Counted from the stretch's first letter, positions 37,092-47,491 are shown. The stretch: 64,000 nt of DNA from RYN-230 sp963841695 (GCA_963841695.1 CAWJDQ010000003.1:372001-436000); one strand, 5' to 3'. Numbers and translations are program-made. Notes: generated from the letters alone by a model not told the origin.

Positions 37092-38027
37092 TCAGCTGCT
37101 GGTGTTCAGCTGGCCGTTAACGCCATCGGGGTAGAAGCCGCCGGACCTCGCCTGCTTGGGGGTCAGGTAGACCACGTTGAGGACCTGCCCGGGGGTGCGG
37201 CTGAACGCCAGCCCGTTGCTGTCGGCCGGGACAATGTTGGCCTGGCCATTGAGCGTGATGCCCTGGTCATCGTGACTCGGCCCGTCGAGGCTGTCGCGCG
37301 CGGCGGAGATCGCGTCGGCGGCCTTAGCCAGTCCCCGGTTGTACAGCACGGTGCGGATGTTCGCTGCGTGGTAGGCCTCGACGGCCAGGATGCCCGCGGC
37401 CGCGCCGAGGTAGGTCTTGTTGCTGATCAGCGGGGCGGCGCCCTTGTAGGCGGTCACGCCGACGTCCTCGAAGATGAACGCGCCGAGCAGGAAGTTGTCC
37501 TCGCTGGCGTACACGTCGAAGGTCTGCCCCGCCTTGATCAGCCCGGCCGCGGTCGCGGCGGCGGTGAAGCTGGTCTTGATGTTGATCGTCGGGCCGGGCG
37601 ACGGCCGCCGATCCCAGGGCACTGCGCAGGAACGCGACGTGCTCCATTCGTCCCGGGCGATCTCGGTGGCGAACCCGCGGACGTTGCGGCTCTTGAACGG
37701 GACCTCCCGGCCGCCCTCCACCGGGCCGCGCCGTCCCTGGCCGTAGGTCAGCTTCTCCGGCAGCCCGTGCCCGTAGACCGCGTTGGAGTAGAACTCCGCC
37801 TCCAGGTACTCCAGGTTCAGCGCGAAGTTGAGAATCGCCCCGTCCGAGATCGCGTTCGAGTCGTCGCTGGCTGAAGCGGCCAGGGCCGGCCCGGCGACCG
37901 ACGCGACCGCGGCCGCGCCCACCACCCCCAGCCCCGCGGCGCTCGCACTCTTGAGAAATCGCCGCCGGTCGGCCGGATTCTCCGCGCTCCGGTCGATCAG
38001 GTCACGCACGTAGTTCTTGCCGAACAT
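37092..38027 (-). CDS. Tat-exported ferritin-like domain protein (compensating frameshift pair)
   Basis: About 311 residues. A Tat-type signal (DRRRFLKSASAAGLGVVGAAAVA) precedes a ferritin-like four-helix domain (Ferritin_2 type: AILNFALNLEYLEAEFYSNAVYG; later EAYHAANIRTVLYNRGL). A missing G near 37650 and an extra base near 37600 put about 18 residues out of frame; the expected reading there is EHVAFLRSALGSAAVARP. ATG 38027 has a very strong AGGAGGGG site; ATG 38054 with AGGGAG is the alternative. It is divergent from the SigK-like gene and is a likely regulon member. Confidence 0.82.
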   Translation of the reverse strand: MFGKNYVRDLIDRSAENPADRRRFLKSASAAGLGVVGAAAVASVAGPALAASASDDSNAISDGAILNFALNLEYLEAEFYSNAVYGHGLPEKLTYGQGRRGPVEGGREVPFKSRNVRGFATEIARDEWSTSRSCAVPWDRRPSPGPTINIKTSFTAAATAAGLIKAGQTFDVYASEDNFLLGAFIFEDVGVTAYKGAAPLISNKTYLGAAAGILAVEAYHAANIRTVLYNRGLAKAADAISAARDSLDGPSHDDQGITLNGQANIVPADSNGLAFSRTPGQVLNVVYLTPKQARSGGFYPDGVNGQLNTSS

Positions 38028-38165
38028 CCCGGTCCCCTCCTGGGTGCTGATCATGCTGACTCCCTTACTTCGGAGCCCGCGGCCCGCCAGATCGGATCGG
38101 ACCCTGGCTTTCTGGCTGGCGGGGCCGGGGACGGGACTGGCCGGCCGCCAGCGGCGGCACCTGAC

Positions 38166-38193
38166 CCATCCGGAAACCGGGTCGACGCCGAAC
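38166..38193 (+). promoter_or_regulatory. SigK-type promoter, leaderless
   Basis: CCATCC (38166-38171), a 16-base spacer and CCGAAC (38188-38193) closely match the mycobacterial SigK consensus (CCATCC...CCGAAT) as I recall it. The start codon GTG 38202 is 8 bases beyond the -10, so the transcript would be leaderless. This implies that the sigma factor transcribes its own gene. Confidence 0.55.
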
Positions 38194-38201
38194 CATCGCC
38201 C

Positions 38202-38792
38202 GTGAGCACCAGAGAGCGCGAGACGTCCGGGGCGGATCCCGGGCCCCGCCCGGCCGAAGACGTGGACGGGCTGCTGGCCGCAGCCGGGACCGGCGACGAC
38301 GACGCGTTCAGTCTCGTCTTCGCCGAGCTGACCGGCCCGATCCAGCGGCTCGTCCGGACCATGGTCCCCGAGCCCGCCCAGGCGGAGGAGGTCACCCAGG
38401 AGGTCTTCTTCGAAATGTGGCGCACCGCCATCCGCTACGACTCCAGCCGGGGCAGCGCGGTGGCCTGGGCGCTGACCATCGCCCGCCGCCGGGCCATCGA
38501 CCGGGTCCGCTCCACGACCGCCCGCTCGGCCCGCGAGCAGCGGAATTGGCCTGCCACTGTGCCGTGGGATGGGGTCAGCGAAGCGGTGGAGGAAATCCTC
38601 GACCGCGAGCAGTTGCGCCACTGCCTGGGCAGCCTGAGCACGTCGCAGCTGCAGGCGGTGGTCCTGGCCTTTTACGGTGGATATGCTCACGCCGAGATCG
38701 CGGCCTTGCTGGGGATTCCGCTGGGCACGGTCAAAGCCCGTATCCGGGGTGGGCTGACCAGGCTCCGCGCCTGCATGCAGGCGGGAGGCTGA
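38202..38792 (+). CDS. sigK: ECF sigma factor, SigK-like
   Basis: 196 residues. Region 2: PAQAEEVTQEVFFEMWRTA, RYDSSRGSAVAWALTIARRR and AIDRVRS. Region 4: LQAVVLAFYGGYAHAEIAAL and LGIPLGTVKARIRGGLTRLR. These are the SigK-group patterns. Normally an RskA anti-sigma gene follows; here the next gene is a LacI regulator on the same strand after 270 bases, so no anti-sigma factor is adjacent. The ferritin-like protein diverges from it. Confidence 0.88.
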   Translation: MSTRERETSGADPGPRPAEDVDGLLAAAGTGDDDAFSLVFAELTGPIQRLVRTMVPEPAQAEEVTQEVFFEMWRTAIRYDSSRGSAVAWALTIARRRAIDRVRSTTARSAREQRNWPATVPWDGVSEAVEEILDREQLRHCLGSLSTSQLQAVVLAFYGGYAHAEIAALLGIPLGTVKARIRGGLTRLRACMQAGG

Positions 38793-38824
38793 GCCGCCCG
38801 GCCGGACGTCACACGTTCCCAGCG

Positions 38825-38840
38825 GCGCGAACGTTCGCGC
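38825..38840. promoter_or_regulatory. Perfect 16-bp palindrome, candidate LacI operator
   Basis: GCGCGAACGTTCGCGC is fully self-complementary and shares the core CGAACGTTCG with 39019-39028. It lies in the spacer upstream of the third LacI gene. Confidence 0.5.
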
Positions 38841-39018
38841 GCGAAATAAGCCCTTTTGGGCGTATTGTCGCGATGATAGTCTCAGTCGGCCGCCCTCCGC
38901 CGCACCCGCGTGACACCCCCCGTCAGCCGCTCACAGTGCGCCCACGTGCGGTGACTCCGGATAAAAGTAATCGAACCGTGTCTTGACCGGCGGTACGCCG
39001 GAAAATCTACCTTCTAGG

Positions 39019-39028
39019 CGAACGTTCG
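39019..39028. promoter_or_regulatory. Second copy of the CGAACGTTCG palindrome
   Basis: Located 35 bases before the ATG of the third LacI gene. Two spaced copies of the same palindrome suggest looping autoregulation by that LacI protein. Confidence 0.5.
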
Positions 39029-39062
39029 TTCAGAGGAGCGAACCAGGTCACGGCAGGACGTA

Positions 39063-40156
39063 ATGGCGCGTCGGTATGTCTCGATCAAGGAAGTCGCGGC
39101 CCGGGCCGGGGTCAGCTTCCAGACCGCGAGCAAGGTGCTCAACGGCGGGAACGTGCGGGTCTCGGCCGAGACCGCGGCCCGGATCATCGCGGTGGCGGAG
39201 AGCCTCGGGTACCGGCCGAACACCGTCGCCCGCAGCCTGGTGCAGCAGTCCACCGCGACCATCGGCCTGGTGGCCGGGGACATCACCGACGGCGCGCTGT
39301 CGCAGTTCGCGGTGGCCGCCGAGCGGACCGCCCGGGGCCACGGGCACGCCGTGCTGGTCGGGCAACCTCGCCGAGGGCGGCGAGGACGGCGCCGCCGTGG
39401 TCCGGATGCTCATCGACCGCCGGGTGGACGGCGTGATCGCGGCCGCGCCCGCAGCTCGAGGGGGACCTCGAGGTGGCCGAGATGCTCCGGCGGTACGTGC
39501 CCGCGGTCAGCCTGCACCACGTGCCGGGCGGCGGGGTCCCGCTGGTCGGGTCGAACCACCGGGCGGGCGCCCGGTCGCGACCGAGCACCTGATCCGGCTC
39601 GGGCCACACCACGATCGGGACGGTCACCGGGCCGTTCCGCCGCCAGGTGGTGCGCAGCAGGCTGCACGGCTACGAGGACGCGCTGCGCGCGGCCGGGATC
39701 GAGCCGGACGAGGACCTGGCCGTGGAGGCGGACTGGACGCCGGGCACCGCGGCCGCCGCCACCCGGCTGCTGCTGGAGCGCGGCCCGCGGATGACCGCGA
39801 TCTTCGTGCACAGCGACACGATGGCCATCGGCGTGCTGTCCGCGCTGGCCGCGGCCGGCCGCCGGGTCCCGCGGACGTGGCCGTGGTCAGCTGCGACGAC
39901 ATGCCGTTCGCCGAGTACCTCACGCCGTCGCTGTCGTCGCTGCGGGTGCCGTTCGCGGAGACCGGCCGGGAGGCCGTGGAACTGCTGCTGCGCAGCATCG
40001 CCGGCGAGCCGGCGCCGGAGTCGGCCGGTGCGGCTGCCGGTCGAGCTGATCGTCCGCGACTCCTGCGGCGGCCGGGCCGCCAGCGGCAGCCCGCCCGACG
40101 TCACCTCACCCGGCGCCAGCCCGGCGCACCGCGCGAAGCAGAAGGAGGATTCGTGA
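39063..40156 (+). CDS. LacI-family regulator (third), multiple frameshifts
   Basis: HTH SIKEVAARAGVSFQTASKVL and hinge RPNTVARSLVQQ are intact. The effector domain is broken by about seven one-base indels (near 39370, 39450, 39573, 39602, 39873 and 40030), yet each piece is conserved: RRVDGVIAAAP, VATEHLIRLG, RMTAIFVHSDTMAIGVLSAL, DVAVVSCDDMPFAEYLTPSL and LPVELIVRDSC. The stop overlaps the GH51 start (GTGA). It probably controls GH51 and the importer downstream. The frame breaks look like sequence errors. Confidence 0.78.
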
Positions 40157-41643
40157 CCCGGATCGTGGTGGACCCCGCCCGCCAGCTCGGCTCCGTGGAC
40201 CGGAACGTGTTCGGCGGGTTCGTCGAGCACCTGGGCCGCTGCATCTACGGCGGCCTGTACGACGAGGGCTCGCCGCTGGCCGACGCGCGCGGCTTCCGCA
40301 CCGACGTGCTCGGCCTGCTCCGCGAGCTGCGGCATGGGCGTGCTGCGCTGGCCGGGCGGCAACTTCGTCAGCAACTACCACTGGGCCGACGGCATCGGGC
40401 CGAAGGACGAGCGGCCGCGCCGGCCCGAGCTGGCCTGGGGCGGCGAGGAGTCCAACCGGTTCGGCACCGACGAGTTCATGGCCTACTGCGCCGCAGCTCG
40501 GCACCGAGCCCTACGTCTGCCTGAACATGGGCACCGGCACCCTGGAGGAGGCGCTGGCCTGGGTCGAGTACTGCAACGGCGCCGGGCGACACCGACTGGG
40601 CGCAGCGCCGCCGGGAAACGGCCACGCCGAGCCCTACGGCGTCCGCTACTGGGGCCTGGGCAACGAGATGTACGGCGACTGGCAGGTCGGCGCGGTGTCC
40701 GCCGAGGAGTACGTGCGCGACGCGACCCGGTGGGCCCGGGCGATCAGGATGCTGGACCCGCAGGCCAAGCTGGTCAGCTGCGGGATGAACGGCTGGAACG
40801 ACTGGGACCGGGTGGTCATCGACGGGCTGGCCCCGCTGGTCGACTACCACTCGCTGCACATCTACACCGGCTCCGACGACTACTGGACCAACGTGCTGCA
40901 GCCGCACCAGGCGGAGCGGGCGATCCGGTGCGCCCGGGCGCTGATCGAGCGGGTCGCGTACGTGAAGAAGATCGCCCGGCCGCCGCGGATCGCCTACGAC
41001 GAGTGGAACGTCTGGTTCCGCACCGACGACGGCACGCTGGAGGAGCGGTACACCTTCGCCGACGCGCTGGCCGTGGCCACCTACCTGAACATCTTCATCC
41101 GGAACTGCGACTGGGTGCGGATCGCGAACCTGGCCCAGATGGTGAACGCGATCGCGCCGATCGTCACCACCGCCGACGCGGTCGCCGTCCAGCCGATCTA
41201 CTACCCGGTGCTGCTGCACGCCCGGGCCGCGCTGGACGTCGCGGTCGACGTGCACGTTAACGGCTCCCACGGTCAGCCCGCTGCTGCCGGACAGCCACCA
41301 CGAGCCGGTGGCCGCACCGGGTCGCCGACCTGGGCCCGTTCGCCATGGTCGACGCGGCCGCGACCGTGTCGCGCCGACCGGGGCCGGATCGCGCTGACGC
41401 TGGTGAACCGCAACCCGGACGAGCCGGAAACCATCGAGGTCGTGCTGCGCGACCTGGCGTTCGACGGCGACGCCCAGATCACGACCGTCACCGCGGAACG
41501 CGGGCCGGCAGTCCCGCGTCCTGCCCGATGTCGAGGGCGCGCACCTGGAGGAAGGGTCGGACACCCCGAAAGGCCCGACGCTCGCCCTCACCCTGCCACC
41601 GCAGTCATTCACCGTGATCGAGGCGGCGACGACCGGCGGCTGA
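40153..41643 (+). CDS. GH51 alpha-L-arabinofuranosidase (multiple frameshifts)
   Basis: About 496 residues, intracellular. The acid/base Glu is in YWGLGNEMYGDW and the nucleophile Glu in RIAYDEWNVWF. The N-terminus (RNVFGGFVEHLGRCIYGGLYD) and RWPGGNFVSNYHW are diagnostic for GH51. It removes terminal alpha-L-arabinofuranosyl units from arabinan or arabinoxylan oligosaccharides. About seven indels (40333, 40495, 40587 and several in 41265-41510) interrupt the frame. GTG 40153 overlaps the LacI stop. Confidence 0.82.
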
Positions 41644-41721
41644 CCCGGCCGGGCAGCGCCCGCGGCCGCCCGGACACCCCCGAGAAATCAGCACAGCGCA
41701 CCCTGAGGAGTTCTGCCGAAG

Positions 41722-43156
41722 ATGCCTTTCACCTCCCGACTCACCTGGCCCCACGCCCCGGGGGCACGACGCATCGCAGGACGCACCGCCGCCGGCCTGG
41801 CCGGCGCCGCGGCGCTCTCCCTGCTGGCCGCGCTGCGGCGGCAGCAGCGGCACCGCTCCGCCGCCGCCGGCTCGTCCGAGCGCCAGCGCGAGCGCGAGCT
41901 CCAGCGCCACGCTCGAGGCGGGCGGCTCCTGCAAAGTTCTTCGCGCAACGAAGATCACGTTCTGGGCCTGGGTGCCCGGGCTGGGCCGGGCGGTCACCGA
42001 GTTCAACAAGACCCACCCGTCGATCTGCGTCACCCAGGAGGACGTCGGCGCGGGCGACCCGGAGTACGTGAAGATCGCCGACGCGCTCAAGGCCGGGCTC
42101 CGGCGCGCCCGACGTGGCCGAGGTCGAGTTCGACGAGCTGCCGTCGTTCGAGGTCACCCATAACGTGGTCAACCTGGTCCCGTACGGCGCGAACAAGTAC
42201 AAGAGCGACTTCGTGCCGTGGGCCTGGGAGGAGGTCAGCCAGGGCTCGGCGGTCTACGCCATGCCCGGCGACGCCGGCCCGATGGCCTTCTACTACAACT
42301 CCGAGCTGCTGGCCAAGTACCACATCACCCCGCCGACCACCTGGGCCCAGTTCGCGACCGACGCGGCCACCCTGCACAAGGACGACCCGTCCGCCTACAT
42401 GACGAACTTCTCCGCCACCGACCTGCAGTGGGTCATGAGCCTGATGGCGCAGGACAACGCGTGGCCGTTCACCTACACCGGCGGCAGCAAGGTCGACCAT
42501 CAACTGGACCGGCCCGGCCCAGATGAAGTTCGCCGCCTACTGGCAGAAGCTGCTGTCGCGCGCACGAGGTCAACGGCACCACGGACGTGTCCGCCACCTC
42601 CTTCGCCGACATGGACAAGGGCATCGACGCCAGCTGGCTCAGCTCGGCCTGGGGCCCGTCGTACTTCGCGCCGGACGCCAAGCAGTCGCTGGGCGACTGG
42701 CGGGCCGCGCCGCTGCCGCAGTGGACCGCCGGCGCCGACGTGGCGGCGAACTGGGGCGGCTCGACTTACCCGGTGTTCTCGCAGAGCAAGCACCCGGCGC
42801 AGGCGGCGGAGTTCGCCGAGTGGCTGAACGGCGACGACCGCCTCGTGGAACATCACCAAGACGGCGCCGTCGTCACTGTTCCCGACCTACGTGCCGCTGC
42901 TCGAACAACCCGTCGTTCAAGGACATCACGGACCCGATCTCCGGCTCCTCCCACCCGGACGTGGCGTTCACCGCGGCCGCGCAGCAGCATCAACGGCGTG
43001 CCGTGGCCGCCGTTCATGACCGAGGCGCTCACCGAGTCGGCCACGGTGTTCGCCGGCGTGCTGGACGGCAAGGAGACGCTGCAGCCGGCGTTCCGCAACT
43101 TCCAGAGCGTGCTCGTGAACTACGCCAAGGAGCAGGGCTTCACCGTGTCCAGCTGA
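41722..43156 (+). CDS. Sugar ABC transporter substrate-binding lipoprotein (multiple frameshifts)
   Basis: About 477 residues. The signal peptide leads to a lipobox that reads LLAACGGSS once an extra C near 41832 is removed. Conserved pieces: TKITFWAWVPGLGRAVTEFN, APDVAEVEFDELPSFE, YAMPGDAGPMAFYYNSELLA and FADMDKGIDASWLSSAWGP. At least eight one-base shifts lie between 41830 and 42990. It follows GH51 by 78 bases, so arabino-oligosaccharides are the probable ligand. Confidence 0.78.
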
Positions 43157-43248
43157 CCGTCCGCCGACCGCAGGCAGGCGTGCGCCGTCCCCGCAGGGCG
43201 CCCGCCGGCGCGGCACGCCGTTTCCCCGCCGCGAAAGGAGAACCCACC

Positions 43249-44194
43249 GTGAACGGCACCGTCACCGGGGCCCCAGGCGCCCGCTCCCGCTGCGGAGCCT
43301 GCTGGTGCAGTCGGCGTGGAGCCACCGGCGGGACCGCCGCGGCTTCTGGTTCGTCGTGCCGTTCCTGCGTCGTTCTTCCTGCTCTTCATGCTCGCCCCGC
43401 TCGGGTACGCGATCTACACCAGCCTGTACACCACCCGGATCATCGGCGGCACCGACCTTCACCGGCGCGGCCAACTACACCCAGACCCTGCAGTCGGGCG
43501 AGTTCTGGTCCGGCGTGATCCGGGTGATCATCTTCGCGGCGATCCAGATCCCGGTCATGCTGGCCATCGCGTTCTTCTTCGCGACGATCTTCGACCTCGG
43601 GGTGGCCAAGTGCGGGACGCTGTTCCGCACGATCTTCTTCATCCCGTTCGCGGTGCCCGCGGTGGTCGGCGCGGTGATGTGGTCGTTCCTGCTGGAGCCG
43701 CAGTTCGGCCCGTTCGTGCACCTGGCCAACGCGCTCGGCTTCCACGGCACCGACTACTTCTCCAGCAACCTGCATCCTGCCCGTCCATCATCGTGATCGT
43801 GATCTGGGAGTGGACCGGCTACAACATGGTGATCCTGTACACCGCGCTCAAGTCGGTGCCGCGGGACGTCATCGAGGCGGCCATCCTGGACGACACGCCG
43901 CTGTGGAAGATCATCCTGCGGGTGAAGCTGCCGATGGTCCGGCCGGCCATCGTGCTGCTGGTCTTCCTCAACACGATCGGCGCGCTGCAGCTGTTCACCG
44001 AGCCGCTGATCCTGCAGTACTTCGAGACTCAGGCCATCTCGTTCAACTACACGCCGACCCTGTACATCTACAACACCGCGATCGCGGGCGGCCAGTACAA
44101 CCTGGCCGCGGCGGCCGCGGTGATCCTCGGCGTGGTCATCGTGGTCATCTCGGTCAGCTCGCTGTTCTTCCGCCGCCGCAGGAGTGAGGTCTGA
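43249..44194 (+). CDS. Sugar ABC transporter permease, MalF type (frameshifted)
   Basis: About 314 residues. Six helices with FFLLFMLAPLGYAIYTSLYT at the start and EAA loop DVIEAAILDDTPLWKIILRV. GTG 43249 follows AAAGGAG. Shifts near 43285, 43370, 43459 and 43773. The stop overlaps the next permease start (TGATG). Confidence 0.82.
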
Positions 44195-45162
44195 TGAGCG
44201 CAACTACCGTGGTCCGGCCCGGACCGGAACCCGGCCCCGCGGTCCCGCCGCCGCCACCGCGGCGCCGCCACGGCGACGAGGACAGCATCCCGATCGAGTA
44301 TCTACGGCCTGCGCCGGGGCACGGTCACCGCTGGTCACCACGCTGTGCGTGCTGTTCGCGATCTTCACCCTGATCCCCATCGCCTGGATCGTCATCAACT
44401 CGACCAAGACCCAGGCCAACATCTTCGAGTCGTTCGGCTTCTGGTTCGCCTCGCCGTTCGTGTTCTTCCGCAACTTCGCCCTGCTGTTCCAGAACGTGGA
44501 CGGCTACGGGATCTACATCCAGTGGTTCGGCAACACGGTGCTGTACGCGGTGGTCGGCGGGGGCGGGGCCACCGCGCTCGCCGCGCTGCGCCGGCTACGG
44601 CTTCGCCCGGTTCCACTTCCGTGGCTCCCGGGTCCTGTTCTACCTGGTGATCGCGGCCCTGCTGGTGCCGATCACGGCGATCACCCTGCCGCTGTACCTG
44701 ACCTACGCCAAGGTGCACCTGATCAACTCGATCTGGGGCATGGTCCTGCCCAGCATGGTGAGCCCGGTCGGCGTGTACCTGATGCAGGTGTTCGTCGAGG
44801 TGTCGGTGCCCCGCGAGCTCATCGACGCGGCCCGCATCGACGGCGCCGGCGAGCTGCGGATCTTCTTCCGGCTGGCGCTGCCGCTGATGGTGCCGGGCCT
44901 GATGACCGTGCTGCTGCTGAACGTGGTGACGGTGTGGAACAACTACTTCCTGCCGCTGATCATCTTCAGCCAGAACCAGCTGTACCCGCTGACCGTCGGC
45001 CTGGGCCTGTGGTCCGAGCGCGCCCAGAACAGCGGCAACGCCGAGCTCTTCCCGCTGGTCGTGATGGGCGGGCTGGTCACCATCATCCCGCTGATCGTGC
45101 TGTTCCTGATCCTGCAGCGGTACTGGCGCAGCGGGCTGCTGCTCGGCAGCATCGCGAACTGA
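44194..45162 (+). CDS. Sugar ABC transporter permease, MalG type (frameshifted)
   Basis: About 322 residues with a Pro/Arg-rich head, helix VTTLCVLFAIFTLIPIAWIV and EAA loop ELIDAARIDGAGELRIFFRL. Indels near 44300-44330 and 44590 break the N-terminal half; from 44640 to the stop the frame is clean. Partner of the MalF-type permease. Confidence 0.82.
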
Positions 45163-45171
45163 GGGGGGACC

Positions 45172-46416
45172 GTGCCTGAGAGCGTGACCCTGGACGGCCT
45201 GACCAAGGTCTACCCGGACGGCACCGTCGCGGTGCAGGGGCTGGACCTGCACGTCGACGCGGGCGAGTTCATGGTCCTGGTCGGGCCCTCCGGCTGCGGC
45301 AAGACAACCGCGCTGCGCATGGTGGCGGGCCTGGAGCAGATCAGCGCGGGCACCCTGCGGTTCGGCGACCGGGTCGTCAACGACGTGTCGCCGCGCCAGC
45401 GGGACGTGGCCATGGTGTTCCAGAACTACGCGCTGTACCCGCACCTGACCGTGGCCCAGAACATCGGGTTCGCGCTGGAGAACCGGAAGATACCGAAGGC
45501 GGAGCGGGATCGCCGGGTCCGGGAGGCCGCGTCCATCCTGGGCCTGACCACGCTGCTCGGCCGCAGGCCGCGGCAGCTGTCCGGCGGCCAGCGGCAGCGG
45601 GTGGCGATGGGCCGGGCCATCGTCCGTCGAGCCGGCCATCTTCCTGATGGACGAGCCGCTGTCCAACCTGGACGCGAAGCTCCGGGTGCAGATGCGCGCT
45701 GAGGTACTGCGGGTGCACCGCCGGATCGGCGCCGCGACCTTGTACGTGACCCACGACCAGACCGAGGCCATGACCATGGGCGACCGGGTCGCGGTGCTGC
45801 GGGACGGCGTCCTGCAGCAGTCCGGGGTGCCGCGGGAACTCTACGACCGGCCCGCCAACATCTTCGTGGCCACGTTCATGGGCTCGCCGGCGATGAACCT
45901 GTACGAGGCGGGCCTGGAGATGGCCGGGGAGGCCGCCGAACTCGTGCTGGGCCGCCAGCGGCTGTCGTTGCCGCAGGCGCTGCTCAAGCGGGTCGGCGGG
46001 CTCGCGGCCTTCCAGGGCGGGACCGTGATCGCCGGCATCCGCCCGGAGAGCCTGGCCGACCCGGGCACGGCCGGGGCCCCCGCGGAGCCGGGGACCCGGC
46101 TCACCGTTGACGTCCAGCTCGTCGAGGTCCTCGGCAGCGAGCAGCTCGTGCACTTCCGCCTGGACGCGCGCCGGGTCCGGGAGGAAGCCGAGGTGCGCGG
46201 CCAGCTGAGCGTGGCACGGAGCCGGCCGCCGCGGACCTGGCGGCTCCGGGGCTGGAGGTGGAGTCCCAGGGCGAGATCGTCGCCACCGCCGCGGCCAGCG
46301 GGGTCGCGCGGATCGATCCCCGGGCCGCGATCCGCCCGCACGCCCCGGCGGTGCTGGCCGTCAACGTCGAGCAGCTGCACTTCTTCGACCCGGCCACCGG
46401 ACTGGCGGTCCGCTAG
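45172..46416 (+). CDS. Sugar ABC transporter ATPase, MsmK/UgpC type (two frameshifts)
   Basis: About 414 residues. Walker A VGPSGCGKTTALRM, Q-loop MVFQNYALYPHLTV, signature RQLSGGQRQRVAMGRAI, Walker B AIFLMDEPLSNLDAKLR and switch YVTHDQTEAMTMGDR, followed by a TOBE-type C-terminal regulatory domain. GTG 45172 follows GAGGGGG. Shifts near 45628 (just before the Walker B strand) and 46213. It is the only sugar-type ATPase in the window, so it may energise both arabinose-region importers. Confidence 0.88.
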
Positions 46417-46508
46417 CCAGGCCACCGGCGCGGGACCCGGATCTGCCCGCGCCGGGCCGCGGCCCGCTGCTACATTCGGTGGCGTGACGGTCGCGGGGGG
46501 ACATCATC

Positions 46509-47006
46509 GTGACGCGTTCTCCCCTGGGACGGCTGCCCATGACACACCGCAGCAAGAGCTGGCTCTGGACCCGCGAAGTGGTCACCTTGCCCGCCCGTAA
46601 CCAGGAAGCCTCTGCCGACCTGGAATGGCAGTGGACGTTACGTGCCGACGGGTCGGTGTGGTGGCGGCTGACCCGCGTCCGCGGCCGGGACGAGCACAAC
46701 GACTGGCAGTGCGCCGGGCGGCTGGACGAGGCGGCGTGGCAGGCGCTCGCGGCGGGCCGCCGGACCCCCGCCGACTACCTGGAGACGTACGCCCGCGACC
46801 ACGGCCACCGGCTGGCGGTGCCGCGGCACCGGCAGGCCCGGCTCGGGAAATGCCCCGCTTGCGGCGCTCTGGCCAGCCAGGAGCCGGACGGCACGCCGCA
46901 CCCGCACCAGCGCCCGGCCCAGGACTGGCCGGCCCGGTTCATCCCCTGCGCAGGCCACCGGGGCCGACGCAGGGGCCGCGGTAAAGGCCGCCGGCCGCTA
47001 CCGTGA
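46509..47006 (+). CDS. Hypothetical protein with a possible zinc-binding segment
   Basis: 165 residues, basic, Trp-rich in the first half (KSWLWTREVVTLPARNQEAS, WQWTLRADGSVWWRLT). The later part has KCPACGALAS and a distant FIPCAGH, possibly half-sites for zinc. GTG 46509 has GGGGGG upstream; ATG 46539 is an alternative. The end overlaps a GTG at 47003 in the next frame. Family not recognised. Confidence 0.55.
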   Translation: MTRSPLGRLPMTHRSKSWLWTREVVTLPARNQEASADLEWQWTLRADGSVWWRLTRVRGRDEHNDWQCAGRLDEAAWQALAAGRRTPADYLETYARDHGHRLAVPRHRQARLGKCPACGALASQEPDGTPHPHQRPAQDWPARFIPCAGHRGRRRGRGKGRRPLP

Positions 47007-47059
47007 GCAGCGGGGCCGCTGGTGCCGCCGGGGCGCCGGCCGATGCAGGGGGCAACGAC

Positions 47060-47479
47060 ATGGCTGATCCCGCCGGGTACTCCGGTACCCCGCTGCCCGT
47101 GAAGCTGGGCATCCGGCCCGGCCAGGCGGTCGCCGTGCTGGGCGCACCGGCCGGGTTCGCGGAGGGCCTGGCCGGGCAGGCGGGCGTGCGGGTCCATCCG
47201 GACACCGGCGCCGGCCTGCGCTACGACGTGATCATGTTCTTCACCGCGTGGCGCGCTGCCCTGGACGCGGGGCTGGGTGAGCTGCGCGAGCACATGGCCC
47301 CGGCCTGCGGGCTGTGGATCGCCTGGCCGAAACGCGCCGCCCGGGTGCCCACGGACATGAGCGACACCGTGGTGCGGGAGATCGCCCTGCCCACCGGCCT
47401 GGTGGACAACAAAGTCTGCGCGATCGACGCGGTCTGGTCCGGCCTGCGCCTGGTCATCCGGCGCGAGCTAAGGTGCTGA
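47060..47479 (+). CDS. DUF3052 family protein
   Basis: 139 residues of the actinobacterial DUF3052 family: AGYSGTPLPVKLGIRPGQAV at the start, DVIMFFTAWRAALDAGL, CGLWIAWPKRAARVPTDM and GLVDNKVCAIDAVWSGLRL. Cytoplasmic and of unknown function. ATG 47060 matches where relatives begin and has AGGGGG upstream. GTG 47003, overlapping the previous stop, would add 19 Ala/Gly-rich residues. Confidence 0.82.
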   Translation: MADPAGYSGTPLPVKLGIRPGQAVAVLGAPAGFAEGLAGQAGVRVHPDTGAGLRYDVIMFFTAWRAALDAGLGELREHMAPACGLWIAWPKRAARVPTDMSDTVVREIALPTGLVDNKVCAIDAVWSGLRLVIRRELRC

Positions 47480-47491
47480 CCCGGGGCTGGC

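Noticed and set aside
38055..38690. Upstream extension of the ferritin-like gene through the sigma factor
   Set aside because: The extra residues are a shadow of the SigK-like coding strand. Strong ribosome sites exist at ATG 38027 and ATG 38054.
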